DNA from: Gemmatimonadota bacterium
Lineage (GTDB): Bacteria; Gemmatimonadota; Gemmatimonadetes; Gemmatimonadales; Gemmatimonadaceae
Reading direction: 5' to 3'
DNA length: 64,000 nucleotides
NCBI GenBank assembly: GCA_947463135.1
Contig: CANHTA010000003.1
Coordinates: 1-64,000, forward strand
Shown: positions 26,050 to 35,301 of the stretch, piece by piece
Position numbering within the stretch: the stretch's first letter is position 1
Layout of the letters: each line of letters starts with the position of its first letter
The notes under the pieces: model-generated
Seen by the model: only the letters and a program-made list of their open reading frames with translations
Told to the model about the DNA's origin: nothing
Databases searched by the model: none
Translations under genes and position numbers: made by a program

Positions 26050-27501
26050 CTACTGCGCGACCACGTTGGAACTCAGCGCCTTCGTGAGGCGATACAGGAA
26101 CTCCTGTCCTTCGTAGTAGCTCTTGATGCCCATGCGCTCATCACGGCCGTGCGCCCGCGCATCCACGGTGGGATCGGAGAACAGTCCCGACACACCGAAG
26201 GCGGGCACGCCGAGGGCGCGGAAGAAGCGCGAGTCGGTGGCGCCGGTGCTCATCGTGGGGATGATGGGCATTTCGCCCCACAGCTCCTTGGTAATGCGCG
26301 CCACGTTCTGCATCAGCTCCGGCAGCAGCGCCGACGGCGGTGAGGCCGGGCGCTGCGAGCGGATGATCACCTGCACCGTCGTGTCACCAATCGCCTTCGC
26401 CAACTCGGCCTGAACCTGCGGGGCCGTCTGCGTGGGATACACGCGGCAGTTGATGTTGGCCTCGGCGAGCTGCGGCAGCGCGTTCGTGGCATGACCGCCC
26501 TTGAGCTCGGTCGCCACGCAGGTGGTGCGCAACATGGAGTTGTACTTGGGATCGCCGGTGACGACGGCGATGGCCGCCTTGTCGGCCGGGTTGGCTACCA
26601 GCGCCTTCATGGCCTTGCCCATGGCCGGCTCTTCCAACGCGGCCGTCTGGGAGAAGAACGCCCGCGTGACGTCGTTGAGCTGAATCGCGAACTTGTAGCG
26701 TCCGACTTTCGCCAGCGCGTCGGAGAGCGACGTGATCGCATTGTCGTCGCGGGGCACCGAGGAGTGCCCGCCCTTGTTCGTCACGCGCAGCGTAAAGTTG
26801 GTGGTGATCTTCTCGGTGGCCTGCACACTGTTGAACAACGGCTTGCCGTCGCGCAGTGTCCCGCCGCCCCCTTCGTTGATGACCAGCGCGGCGTCAATCA
26901 GTGGCTTGTGGTTCTTGAGCAGCCAGTCCACGCCGTTGGCCGGCCCGCTCTCTTCGTCGGCCGTAAGTGCAATGATGATGTCGCGGTCGGGCACGAACCC
27001 TTCGCGCTTCATGCGATACACGTTGGCCACGAAGATCGACGCCATCGCCTTGTCGTCGGCGGTGCCGCGGCCGTAGTAGTAGCCATCGCGCTCCGTGAAC
27101 ACGAAGGGGTCGAGGTCGGGCGACCAATCGGCCTTGAGCGCTTCCACCACATCGATGTGCGCGAGCAGCAGCAGCGGCTTCGGCGCGTTCGGGCCACCTT
27201 TGCCACGAATGCGCGCCACCACGTTGTGCTTCTCGGGTCGCGGTCCACCAACAAAAATGTCGGCCTCGGGGATGCCGGCGGCCTTGAAGCGCGCCGCCAT
27301 CGCGATGGCCGCGGTGGTGATGTTCCCCGTTTCCACCCCCGTGTTGATCTCAACGAGCTCCTTGTAGATCTCGCGTGACAGCTGCTGCTGGGCCGTAAGC
27401 GCGGCGGCATTGAAGATCGGGGTGCGCGGTTGCGCCGAGGCGCTGTGCGACGCGACGAGGGTGGCGCTGAGACCAAGCAGGGGAACCAGAAAACGACGCA
27501 T
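26050..27501 (-). CDS. Secreted M20/M25/M40-family metallopeptidase
   Basis: About 483 residues. The start MRRFLVPLLGLSATLVASHSASAQ gives a clear signal peptide; the 38 residues upstream in the track are rejected. The di-zinc motifs are visible in order: LLLLAHIDVV, GRGTADDKAM, the catalytic glutamates in TADEESGPANG, and the late histidine in ARAHGRDERMG. The lid domain begins near GGHSSVPRDDN. Likely a periplasmic carboxypeptidase or dipeptidase; the exact substrate is not readable. It sits downstream of the polysaccharide deacetylase gene with a 38-bp gap on the same strand. Confidence 0.88.
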   Translation of the reverse strand: MRRFLVPLLGLSATLVASHSASAQPRTPIFNAAALTAQQQLSREIYKELVEINTGVETGNITTAAIAMAARFKAAGIPEADIFVGGPRPEKHNVVARIRGKGGPNAPKPLLLLAHIDVVEALKADWSPDLDPFVFTERDGYYYGRGTADDKAMASIFVANVYRMKREGFVPDRDIIIALTADEESGPANGVDWLLKNHKPLIDAALVINEGGGGTLRDGKPLFNSVQATEKITTNFTLRVTNKGGHSSVPRDDNAITSLSDALAKVGRYKFAIQLNDVTRAFFSQTAALEEPAMGKAMKALVANPADKAAIAVVTGDPKYNSMLRTTCVATELKGGHATNALPQLAEANINCRVYPTQTAPQVQAELAKAIGDTTVQVIIRSQRPASPPSALLPELMQNVARITKELWGEMPIIPTMSTGATDSRFFRALGVPAFGVSGLFSDPTVDARAHGRDERMGIKSYYEGQEFLYRLTKALSSNVVAQ

Positions 27502-27539
27502 ACGGACTCCGTGTTGAGGACGTGAAAAGGGGGCACGCA

Positions 27540-28526
27540 TTAGCGCGCCCTCGGCTCGCCAAGCTTGGCCGTTGTGCGCACGTACTCCGCCGCCTCGGCG
27601 TGCGTGGCCCACCACACCTTCCCTGCCCCCTTCGCCTGAATGTGCGCGATGAGCAGCTCAAGCGCGATGATACGCGAGCGATGGCCGGACACATGCGGAT
27701 GCAACGTGAGCACGAACATCGTGCCCTCCTCGTACGCCTTGTCGAATTCGTCCATCCACACGCGGGCCACATCGCGCGGATTCATGTAGCGCTCGCCGCG
27801 CGGGTCGAAGAGGGGCGCATCGTCGAGAATCCACTGCACCGGCAATTCCACCAGCCCGGTGGGCTGCCCGCGCTGCAGCAGTTCATATGGTGCATCATCC
27901 GCCATCAGCGAGCTCTCGTACCGAAAGCCCATGTCGCGGAGAATGGTGAGCGTATTCGGACTGAAGTTCCAGCTCGGGGCGCGATAGCCCGTGGGCTTCT
28001 GCCCGGTGAGCGCCGTGAGCTCGGCCACGGCTTTGGTTAACAACGCGCGTTCGGCCGAATCGGGGAGCGTCATGTTGAGCTCGTGAATCCAGCCGTGCAC
28101 CGCAAACTCGTGCCGGCCGCTCTTCTTTATGAGATCGGCCATGGTGGGCGTGATTGCCAAGCTCACCGACGGAATGAAGAACGATGCCGGAATCTTGTGC
28201 TTGTCGAGCAGCCGCATGATTCGCGGCAAGCCCACGCGGGCGCCGTACTGCATCTCCGCCAACGATCCCACCGTGGGTTCGCCGTAGCGGATCGCGATGG
28301 TTTCGTTGTCCACATCGAACGACAGCAGTACCGCCACGCGCGAACCGTTCGGCCAGGCGGCGGGCTGCAGCGAGCGGCCGGCGCGGACTTCGTTGACCAC
28401 GGAGGTCACACTGTCCATGGACCACTTCCACCCCGGCTTGGCGGAGGTGACGGGCACCGGCTGCGCCTGCGCATGGAGCACGGCGGGGCAGAAGGCGAGG
28501 AGCAGAGCGCGAGTGAGTCGGCGCAT
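27540..28526 (-). CDS. Secreted polysaccharide deacetylase (NodB-homology, PuuE-like)
   Basis: About 328 residues with a signal peptide (LTRALLLAFCPAVLHAQ). NodB-domain motifs are present: LSFDVDNET (motif 1 acidic residues), AVHGWIHE (motif 2 histidines), GYRAPSWNFSPNTL (motif 3) and LTLHPHVSGH (motif 5 histidine). The DVDNE version of motif 1 and the overall order resemble the peptidoglycan deacetylase/allantoinase-like branch rather than chitin deacetylases. A zinc-dependent hydrolase acting on N-acyl or imino groups in the periplasm is likely. It is upstream of, and likely co-transcribed with, the M20 peptidase. Confidence 0.85.
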   Translation of the reverse strand: MRRLTRALLLAFCPAVLHAQAQPVPVTSAKPGWKWSMDSVTSVVNEVRAGRSLQPAAWPNGSRVAVLLSFDVDNETIAIRYGEPTVGSLAEMQYGARVGLPRIMRLLDKHKIPASFFIPSVSLAITPTMADLIKKSGRHEFAVHGWIHELNMTLPDSAERALLTKAVAELTALTGQKPTGYRAPSWNFSPNTLTILRDMGFRYESSLMADDAPYELLQRGQPTGLVELPVQWILDDAPLFDPRGERYMNPRDVARVWMDEFDKAYEEGTMFVLTLHPHVSGHRSRIIALELLIAHIQAKGAGKVWWATHAEAAEYVRTTAKLGEPRAR

Positions 28527-28588
28527 GGTCGGGAGGGAGAAGAGAGAAGGTCGAACTGCATGAGGAAACGAGCACGCCGCCGGACGCG

Positions 28589-29629
28589 CTAGGCGGGCGC
28601 ATCAGGCACCGGCCATGGTCCTTCGAGGGCGAGCTCGTACAGCATCGAGGGCGCATTGGGATCATCGACATCGAGCACCACGTACGCTTGGCACTGGTCC
28701 GCGCGTCCACAGGCGATCCCCTCCACCTTGAGCGGCAGCAGGACTCCCTGCGCATCGCGCAACAGCGCATAGCGCAGCACCGTGCCCTCGCCGCGGTGGT
28801 CGAGATACCCGATCGCACTTCCGGCAACGGCACCGTCACGCCGCGAGTCGGGCGAGCCCTCGGCGGCAGCCGTGTACAGCACTAGCGGACGCGCCGAATG
28901 ATCGCCCCACGCCAGCGTGGCGTCGGTGAAGCTCAGCCGGACGCCGTCGGCTTCGCCGAGGGCGTACTGACGCAGCCGCGTCGGTGACGGCGGGGCGACG
29001 TCATGGGGGGCGGCCAGATATTCGAGCACCGACGGCCAGTGTAGATCGCAGGTAGCGTCGAGCGGGACATGGTGCTTCGTGGCCTCCCCGTTGCCGCGGC
29101 CGAAGAGTCGCAGCACCTCGCCGATGAGCACGGCCCCTTCGATGTTCATGTCGCTTCCCGAAAAATCCGACGCCTCGCGCAGCCGCTCGTACATCCCCGG
29201 TGCCGCAATGAGTGCCAGCGTTTCGCCGGACTCGCCGGCGCGCCGCACCGTGACGATGCGCTCGCGCTTCTTCGAGGATCCGGAACCGATGGCCAGCAGC
29301 ATCGCGCCGTCGGGGTGCCCGATGCTGACCAGCGCCTCGAGATCGAACTTCTGTTTCTTGTTGCCACGGCCCGTGTCGAACTGGCGCGCCCCATCGGCTC
29401 CGGCCGGCAACACCACCGCCGAGGCCAGCCCGGAGGTTGGATCCACAAGGGCGATGAAGTTGGCGTCATCCTGAACGACGGCCAGCCGATCGCCGACCCA
29501 CGCCAACCCGGAGCCGGCCCGCACGTGGGCGGGGCGATCGAGGGCGACGTCGGCGCCATCCGCGTACCGCAGCGGCACCTCACGGACAATGCGGACCTCG
29601 AGTGCCGGATCGATCTGGGCGTGGATCAT
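28589..29629 (-). CDS. Propeller-like protein, possibly DUF6929 family
   Basis: About 346 residues from the ATG at 29629; longer starts overlap the divergent oxidase gene. No signal peptide is apparent. The sequence has repeating beta-type units with motifs such as GLAWVGDRLAVVQDDANFIALVD, FDTGRGNKKQKFDLEAL and LLAIGSGSSKKRERIV, which fit a bladed beta-propeller. I associate this pattern with DUF6929 from memory, but cannot confirm it. No catalytic residues can be named. It is divergently arranged with the alpha-hydroxyacid oxidase gene across 64 bp and could share regulation with it. Confidence 0.65.
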   Translation of the reverse strand: MIHAQIDPALEVRIVREVPLRYADGADVALDRPAHVRAGSGLAWVGDRLAVVQDDANFIALVDPTSGLASAVVLPAGADGARQFDTGRGNKKQKFDLEALVSIGHPDGAMLLAIGSGSSKKRERIVTVRRAGESGETLALIAAPGMYERLREASDFSGSDMNIEGAVLIGEVLRLFGRGNGEATKHHVPLDATCDLHWPSVLEYLAAPHDVAPPSPTRLRQYALGEADGVRLSFTDATLAWGDHSARPLVLYTAAAEGSPDSRRDGAVAGSAIGYLDHRGEGTVLRYALLRDAQGVLLPLKVEGIACGRADQCQAYVVLDVDDPNAPSMLYELALEGPWPVPDAPA

Positions 29630-29693
29630 GGATCGTGCACTGACCTGGAGGGGAGCGGCGTGCGGAATGGCTGGCCCGGAGCAATCTTCATGC

Positions 29694-30815
29694 ATGCACT
29701 CCCCTACGCCACTGATCAACCTGCACGGGTTCGAGGCCGCGGCCGCCGACCTGCTCCCCCGCATGGTCTATGACTACTACGCCGGCGGGGCGAACGACGA
29801 ACTGCTGTTGCGCACCTCGCGCACGGCATGGAGCGATCGCGCGCTCCGGTACCGGGTCTTGCGCGACGTGGCCGTGCGGTCGCAGCGCACCACCGTGCTC
29901 GGGCACGAGGTGGACTGGCCCGTGTTCGTGGCTCCAATGGCCTTTCAGCAGCTCGCCCACGCCGACGGCGAAGTGGCCACCGCGCAGGCGGCGCAGGACA
30001 CGGGCGCGGGGATGATTCTCTCCACGCTGTCCAACCGCACCATCGAAGCGGTGCGCGCCGGCACCACGGGGCCACTCTGGTTCCAGCTGTACATCTATCG
30101 CGATCGCGGCGTGACCGCGGAGCTCGTGCAGCGGGCCGAACGCGCCGGCTGCACCGCGTTGGTGCTCACGGTGGATGCACCGCTCCTTGGCCGGCGCGAG
30201 CGCGATCTACTGAATGGCTTCCACCTGCCGCCCGAGGTGAGCGTCCCGAATCTGGGGGGCACCCTGCGCCAAACGCTCGCCGGCGGCCACGAGTCCACCG
30301 TACAAGCGGATGCCGCGCCCACGGACACCACCGCGTCGGCGCTGGCGGAGTTCTTCGCGCAACACTGGGACTCGTCCATCTCGTGGCGCGACCTGGCGTG
30401 GCTGCAGTCCATCACCACGCTGCCCATTCTGGTGAAGGGCGTGGTGCGCGGCGACGATGCCGTGCTGGCCCTCGAGCATGGTGCCGCCGGCGTGATCGTG
30501 TCCAACCACGGCGGCCGTCAACTCGACACCGCCATCCCCACCGCGCGAGCGCTCCCCGAGGTGGCCGCAGCCATGGCCGGCCGCGGCACCCTGCTAGTGG
30601 ACGGAGGCATTCGCCGTGGCACTGACGTGCTGAAGGCGCTCGCCATGGGGGCGCAGGCGGTCCTGCTGGGGCGCCCTGTGCTGTGGGGGCTGGCCGTGAA
30701 CGGCCGGAAGGGCGCGCGGCAGGTGCTGCAGTTGCTGAAGGACGAATGCGACCTTGCGCTCGGACTCGCCGGCTGTCGTTCGCTGGCCGAGGTCACCGGC
30801 GATCTGCTGGAGTGA
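29694..30815 (+). CDS. FMN-dependent alpha-hydroxy-acid oxidase/dehydrogenase
   Basis: TIM-barrel flavoprotein of the LldD / glycolate oxidase / lactate oxidase family, oxidising an L-2-hydroxyacid to the 2-oxoacid. The active-site set is visible: DYYAGGANDE (substrate Tyr), WFQLYIYRDR, LTVDAPLLGRRERD, ILVKGV (FMN Lys) and SNHGGRQLD with the catalytic His and the substrate Arg, then the phosphate-binding DGGIRRGTDVLKAL. Length (373 residues) is standard. The start at MHSPTPL is used because the upstream part of the track frame overlaps the divergent gene. Electron acceptor (oxygen or quinone) and exact substrate are not readable. A good terminator follows. Confidence 0.9.
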   Translation: MHSPTPLINLHGFEAAAADLLPRMVYDYYAGGANDELLLRTSRTAWSDRALRYRVLRDVAVRSQRTTVLGHEVDWPVFVAPMAFQQLAHADGEVATAQAAQDTGAGMILSTLSNRTIEAVRAGTTGPLWFQLYIYRDRGVTAELVQRAERAGCTALVLTVDAPLLGRRERDLLNGFHLPPEVSVPNLGGTLRQTLAGGHESTVQADAAPTDTTASALAEFFAQHWDSSISWRDLAWLQSITTLPILVKGVVRGDDAVLALEHGAAGVIVSNHGGRQLDTAIPTARALPEVAAAMAGRGTLLVDGGIRRGTDVLKALAMGAQAVLLGRPVLWGLAVNGRKGARQVLQLLKDECDLALGLAGCRSLAEVTGDLLE

Positions 30816-30831
30816 GAGCCGCAGGGGCCGA

Positions 30832-30857
30832 CCGCGCGTTTCCCACGCGCGGATTTT
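30832..30857 (+). terminator. Terminator after the alpha-hydroxyacid oxidase gene
   Basis: CCGCGCGT pairs perfectly with ACGCGCGG around TTCCC and is followed by ATTTTG. It lies 16 bp after the oxidase stop and before the M14 peptidase gene. Confidence 0.7.
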
Positions 30858-30906
30858 GAGCGCAGATTGTTGGGGGCAGCTTCCCCGACACTCAACTGGT
30901 GCTCCG

Positions 30907-33216
30907 ATGACCCGTGCGTTCGTATCCTGTACCCTGGCGGCGTTGTGCTTCGCGTCGTCGGCCACCGCCGTCAGCGCGCAGCGTCGCGCTACGCCGGCCG
31001 TTCCATCACCCGCCAGTGTGCTCGGCTGGGAACCCGGTGCCGACCGGAAGCTGCCGTCGTGGAAGCAGGTCACCGACTATTTCGCAGCGGTGGACAAGGC
31101 GAGTCCGCGGGTGTCGGTGCGCACGCTGGGCCAGACCACACTGGGGCGTCCGTTCATCGTGGCGTTCATCAGCGACTCGGCCACGCTCGCGAATCTGCCC
31201 CGCTACCAGAAAATCCAGCAGCAGCTGATGGATCCGCGCCAGCGCACCGCTGCCACGCGCGCCTCGCTAATCGCGCAGGGCAAGAACGTCATCCTGATCA
31301 CGTCCAGCATTCACTCCACCGAAGTAGGTGGGTTCCTCACGCCCTTCGTGATCACCGACCGACTCGCCCGCGCCGACAGCCCCGAGGCGAAATCGATTCT
31401 CGCGAACACCATCATCATGCTGGTGCCAAGCCAAAACCCCGACGGCGTGGACATCGTGGGGGATTGGTATCGCAATACGCTCGATACGCCGGCCGAGGGT
31501 ACCAATCCACCGGTGTTGTACCATTTCTACACGGGACACGACAATAACCGCGACTGGTACGCCTTCACGCAGAAGGAAACGCGCTACACGGTGGACTCGC
31601 TGTACACGCCGTGGGTGCCGCAGATTGTGAATGACGTGCACCAGCAAGGGGCAAACGCGGGACGCATTTTCATTCCGCCGTATATGGACCCGCTGGAGCC
31701 GAATATCGATCCGGTACTCACAGCGAGCACCAATGCGCTGGGTATGGCTATGGCGTGGCGGATGACCGCCGATGGTAAAACGGGCATCGCCACCAATGCC
31801 TCGTACGACCAGTGGTCACCGGCACGTCAGTATTCACTGAATCACCGCGGCGCCCGCATTCTAACGGAAACGGCCAGCGCCCGACTGGCCACCGCCGTCA
31901 ACATTCCCTTTGACTTGCTCGGCACAGGCCGCGGGTACGATGCCAAGGTGGCTTCGTGGAACTTTCCGTCGGTGTGGCCCGGCGGACGCTGGGGCATTGG
32001 TGACATCGTGTCGTATCAGGTGAGCGCGACGTGGGCGTTGCTGGTGCAGGCCGCGCGTGATCGTGGCGCTTGGCTTGAGAGCTACGCCACGCTTGGGGAA
32101 CGTGCGCTGGCGGCCGATCACCCGTGGACCACAACCGACGTTCCGGCGATGTACGAGATTCCCAAACAGCAGCGTGATCCTGCCGCGCTCACCCGCCTAC
32201 TCTGGACGCTGCAGCACGGGCAGGTGGTGGTGCACGAAAGTGTGCCAGCCGGCAGCTATCTGGTACCAACGGCGCAGCCATTTGGCTCGTACGCGAAAGC
32301 GCTGCTGGAGCGTCAGGCCTACCCCAATCTGCAGGAGTATCCCGGTGGGCCGCCCAAGCGTCCGTACGACGTTACCGCGCACACCCTGCCCTTGTTGTTT
32401 GGCGTTGACGTCCGCGCGGTGCCGCGCACTCCCGGCGACAAGCAGTTGGGTGCGGTGGTGAAGCCGGTTGCTGAGCCCTCCTACGACGTACCGGGCTTGA
32501 GTGGTACCAGCCGCAAGCGCATTGCCATTTACCAGAGCTATAGCGCTTCAATGGATGAAGGTTGGACACGTTGGGTGTTTGACGCGAACCGCATTCCCTT
32601 CACCACGCTCCATGATGCCGACATCCGTGCCGGCAATCTCCGTGCGAAATTCGACGCCATTCTGTTGCCGGATCAGGCACCGGTGCAACTGCGGCGTGGA
32701 CTGGCACCACCGTATCCGGATTCCTTGCGCGGAGGATTGGGTGATGCCGGCGCGGCCGCCCTCAAGGCGTTTGTCACCGAGGGTGGCGCGCTACTCGCCT
32801 TTAACGAGGCGAGCGAGTACGCCATTGAGGCGCTCTCGCTCCCGGTTACGAATGTGCTGGCGAACGTGCGGAACACCGACTTCTATGCACCGGGGTCAGT
32901 CTTTGCGGTTGAGGTGACACCATCCCATCCGGTCGCGGCAACCTACCGCGCGCCAACCCCCGCCGTCTGGTTTGAGGACAGCCCGGCTTTTGCCGTTACC
33001 GACACCACCAGTGCGAGCGTGGTGTTGCGCTATCCGTCGGCGGGCGACCCGCTGCTTTCCGGCTGGCTCCTGGGTGGTGCACGCCTGAATGGACATGCCG
33101 CGCTCGTAGACGCCAGCGTTGGGAAGGGGCATGTGTATCTCTATGGCTTCCGTCCGCAGTATCGCGCGCAGACTAACGCCACGTGGCCGTTGATCTGGAG
33201 CGCGATTCTGCGGTAG
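30907..33216 (+). CDS. Secreted M14-family zinc carboxypeptidase with C-terminal amidotransferase-like domain
   Basis: About 769 residues starting at MTRAFVSCTLAAL, which provides a signal peptide ending near AVSAQ. The M14 zinc ligands are visible as SSIHSTEVGG (HxxE) and, further on, the histidine in NDVHQQG; GHDNNRDWY supplies the NR-type substrate residues. The part from about residue 530 on (KRIAIYQSYSASMDEGWTRWV, then LKAFVTEGGALLAFNEASE) resembles a class I glutamine-amidotransferase-like flavodoxin fold, a tail seen in some large bacterial M14 proteins. Likely exported and acting on peptides or cell-wall fragments. The track start 51 codons upstream overlaps the previous terminator. 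Confidence 0.85.
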   Translation: MTRAFVSCTLAALCFASSATAVSAQRRATPAVPSPASVLGWEPGADRKLPSWKQVTDYFAAVDKASPRVSVRTLGQTTLGRPFIVAFISDSATLANLPRYQKIQQQLMDPRQRTAATRASLIAQGKNVILITSSIHSTEVGGFLTPFVITDRLARADSPEAKSILANTIIMLVPSQNPDGVDIVGDWYRNTLDTPAEGTNPPVLYHFYTGHDNNRDWYAFTQKETRYTVDSLYTPWVPQIVNDVHQQGANAGRIFIPPYMDPLEPNIDPVLTASTNALGMAMAWRMTADGKTGIATNASYDQWSPARQYSLNHRGARILTETASARLATAVNIPFDLLGTGRGYDAKVASWNFPSVWPGGRWGIGDIVSYQVSATWALLVQAARDRGAWLESYATLGERALAADHPWTTTDVPAMYEIPKQQRDPAALTRLLWTLQHGQVVVHESVPAGSYLVPTAQPFGSYAKALLERQAYPNLQEYPGGPPKRPYDVTAHTLPLLFGVDVRAVPRTPGDKQLGAVVKPVAEPSYDVPGLSGTSRKRIAIYQSYSASMDEGWTRWVFDANRIPFTTLHDADIRAGNLRAKFDAILLPDQAPVQLRRGLAPPYPDSLRGGLGDAGAAALKAFVTEGGALLAFNEASEYAIEALSLPVTNVLANVRNTDFYAPGSVFAVEVTPSHPVAATYRAPTPAVWFEDSPAFAVTDTTSASVVLRYPSAGDPLLSGWLLGGARLNGHAALVDASVGKGHVYLYGFRPQYRAQTNATWPLIWSAILR

Positions 33217-33268
33217 CACGGCCGAGCCTATGCACGTGGGGGAGCGCACTTCGGCGCTCGCGACACCG

Positions 33269-33301
33269 CTAGAAACGCGTTAGAAGCGCGCTAAAAACGC
33301 G
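33269..33301. repeat. Three tandem 11-bp units carrying stop codons in all three frames
   Basis: Plus-strand units CTAGAAACGCG, TTAGAAGCGCG and CTAAAAACGCG follow one another without gaps. On the minus strand each encodes TAG or TAA; because the period is 11, the three stops fall in three different frames. The first is the stop of the glutamate-synthase-like gene. Confidence 0.7.
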
Positions 33302-34865
33302 CGGCGCTCGCGCTCTCCCACGCACGAGACATTCCGGTGGTGCCCGGACTGGTGAGCAGCTGCCCGCTGGTAAGCTGCGGGTAGATGTCGGCGTAGCTGC
33401 GAATCTCCATGGCGCTCACCCGCTTCATGATGAGCCATGGTTTGAGATCCTGCGGCCGTTGCAGTCCGGCAGCACCGAGCACTTCGAAAAAGCTCTTTAC
33501 TGTTTCACGATGATAGCGTGCGACGCGGTGTGATTTATCGCCAACGTGCAGCCCGCCCACCAACGCGGGATCCTGTGTTGCCACACCGGTGGGACATTGA
33601 TTGCTGTTACAGCGCAGCGCCTGAATGCAGCCAATGGCAAACAGCATCGCGCGGGCCGCATTACAGATATCGGCGCCGAGTGCGACTTTCGTAGCCATGG
33701 AGAAACCGGTGTTCACCTTACCTGAGGCGATCACGCGGATACGGTCTCGCAGTTCGGTGGCCACGAGGGCGTTGTGCACGAACGACAGACCTTCGTTGAG
33801 TGGCGTGCCCACCGAATCGGAAAACTCCAGCGGCGCGGCACCGGTTCCCCCTTCACCACCATCTACCGTGATGAAATCCGGAGTAATGCCGGTAGTGATC
33901 ATGGCCTTGATGATGCCAAGGAACTCGTCACGCTTGCCCACACAAAGCTTGAAGCCGATGGGTTTCCCACCCGAGGCATCGCGGAGGCGTTGGATGAAGT
34001 GCAGTAATTCGGTGGGCGTGGAGAACGCCGTGTGGGCTGGTGGTGAGATCACGTCGTGTCCCGGTTCAACGCCCCGAATCTCCACAATTTCCGGCGTCAG
34101 CTTCGACGCCGGCAGGATGCCACCGTGCCCCGGCTTCGCCCCTTGCGACAACTTGATCTCAACCATCTTGACGTTGGGCAGCGTGGCCCGCTTCGCAAAC
34201 TCCGTCTCACTGAAACGTCCCTGTTTGTCGCGCGCACTGAAGTAGCCGGTACCGATCTGCCAGATGATGTCACCACCGGGATCGAGGTGGTACGGACTCA
34301 GCCCACCCTCTCCGGTATTGTGCGCGAAATTGCCCATCTTCGCGCCAGTATTGAGAGCGAGGACGGCGTTCTTGCTCAGCGATCCGTAGCTCATCCCTGA
34401 CACGTTAAACACCGAGGCCGAGTAGGGTTGACGGCAATCGGGCCCACCGACGGTGACGCGGGCGTAGGTCTCGTCGGGATGTACGGGCGCAAGCGAATGA
34501 TTGATCCACTCGTACCCGGTGGCGTACACATCCTTCTGCGTGCCAAAGGGGAGTGTGTCCAATTCGCCTTTGGCGCGCTGGTAAATGAGCGAGCGGTCGT
34601 TGCGGCTGTAGGGCTTCCCGTCGCTGTTGGACTCAATGAAGTACTGATTGATCTCAGGACGGATCATTTCCAGGAGATACCGCGCATGTCCGATTAACGG
34701 AAAGTTGCGTTTAACGGCCTGCTTGGTTTGCAGCATGTCCGCCACCCCCCGACCGACCAGGGGCAACACCAGAAACAGCAGCAGCCAGGCGTGGGGCCAG
34801 AACATGGAGGCCGCCGCCACGGCCACCAACGCCGCAATAGACGCGATAATGAAGTAGGTACGCAT
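33291..34865 (-). CDS. FMN-binding glutamate synthase family protein
   Basis: About 524 residues. Two hydrophobic helices at the N-terminus (IIASIAALVAVAAASMFW and AWLLLFLVLPLVG) anchor the protein in the membrane. The rest is the FMN-binding TIM barrel of the GltB central domain, with GMSYGSLSKNAVLALN, KPGHGGILPASKL, DFITVDGGEGGTGAAPLEF and the [3Fe-4S] cysteine region CIQALRCNSNQCPTGVATQ. It lacks the glutamine amidotransferase and C-terminal GltB domains, so it is not a full glutamate synthase; membrane-anchored stand-alone members are widespread and their substrate is not established. It ends at an 11-bp repeat block. Confidence 0.9.
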   Translation of the reverse strand: MRTYFIIASIAALVAVAAASMFWPHAWLLLFLVLPLVGRGVADMLQTKQAVKRNFPLIGHARYLLEMIRPEINQYFIESNSDGKPYSRNDRSLIYQRAKGELDTLPFGTQKDVYATGYEWINHSLAPVHPDETYARVTVGGPDCRQPYSASVFNVSGMSYGSLSKNAVLALNTGAKMGNFAHNTGEGGLSPYHLDPGGDIIWQIGTGYFSARDKQGRFSETEFAKRATLPNVKMVEIKLSQGAKPGHGGILPASKLTPEIVEIRGVEPGHDVISPPAHTAFSTPTELLHFIQRLRDASGGKPIGFKLCVGKRDEFLGIIKAMITTGITPDFITVDGGEGGTGAAPLEFSDSVGTPLNEGLSFVHNALVATELRDRIRVIASGKVNTGFSMATKVALGADICNAARAMLFAIGCIQALRCNSNQCPTGVATQDPALVGGLHVGDKSHRVARYHRETVKSFFEVLGAAGLQRPQDLKPWLIMKRVSAMEIRSYADIYPQLTSGQLLTSPGTTGMSRAWESASAARF

Positions 34866-35004
34866 GCAGGCAAGTATCGTCTGGGGGAGGGCGGATAGTG
34901 AGGGGCACTACTGCCCCAAGGCCCGCCACGGCCGTTCGGTGCTGGTCCTGTTGCCGGCATCGGCAGCCGAGTAGGCTTCGGCTTCGCCTTTTTTCCGGAG
35001 CCAC

Positions 35005-35301
35005 ATGCATCGTTCGGCCGTTGTTACCGCAGTCGCCCATGGGCGGGGCCGCACGCGACAGGTCACCATTCGCAATGTGGGCGACGAGGTGGCGTTGGCG
35101 TTTGGGGTGCAACTGATGGCCGGTGCCGAGGATCGTACGGACTGGCTGCGGGGGACTCGTCCGCGTGTACTGCCGCCGGGTCAGGAGATTGTGTTGGACG
35201 TGTCGCAGAGCACGGGACCGATGGACTGTCGGCTGATCGTGTCGTGGACCGATAGCCGTGGCCACGTGAGCCGATGGATCGGCGCCATCAATCGACGATA
35301 A
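35005..35301 (+). CDS. Small hypothetical protein, beta-rich
   Basis: A 98-residue frame with a GGAG-type ribosome site shortly upstream. The sequence has alternating strands (RQVTIRNVGDEVALAFGVQLMAG, IVLDVSQ, CRLIVSWTD) and ends in RWIGAINRR. No signal peptide, membrane helix or family is recognised; the strand pattern could be an Ig-like or CARDB-like fold. It overlaps the start of the EamA transporter gene by 28 bp if the ATG of that gene is used, or lies two bases before its alternative GTG. Its coupling to a transporter and normal codon use support a real gene. Confidence 0.55.
   Translation: MHRSAVVTAVAHGRGRTRQVTIRNVGDEVALAFGVQLMAGAEDRTDWLRGTRPRVLPPGQEIVLDVSQSTGPMDCRLIVSWTDSRGHVSRWIGAINRR

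Noticed and set aside
33242-33259. GAGCGC...GCGCTC hairpin after the M14 gene as a terminator
   Set aside because: Six-bp stem without a T tract; too weak to call.
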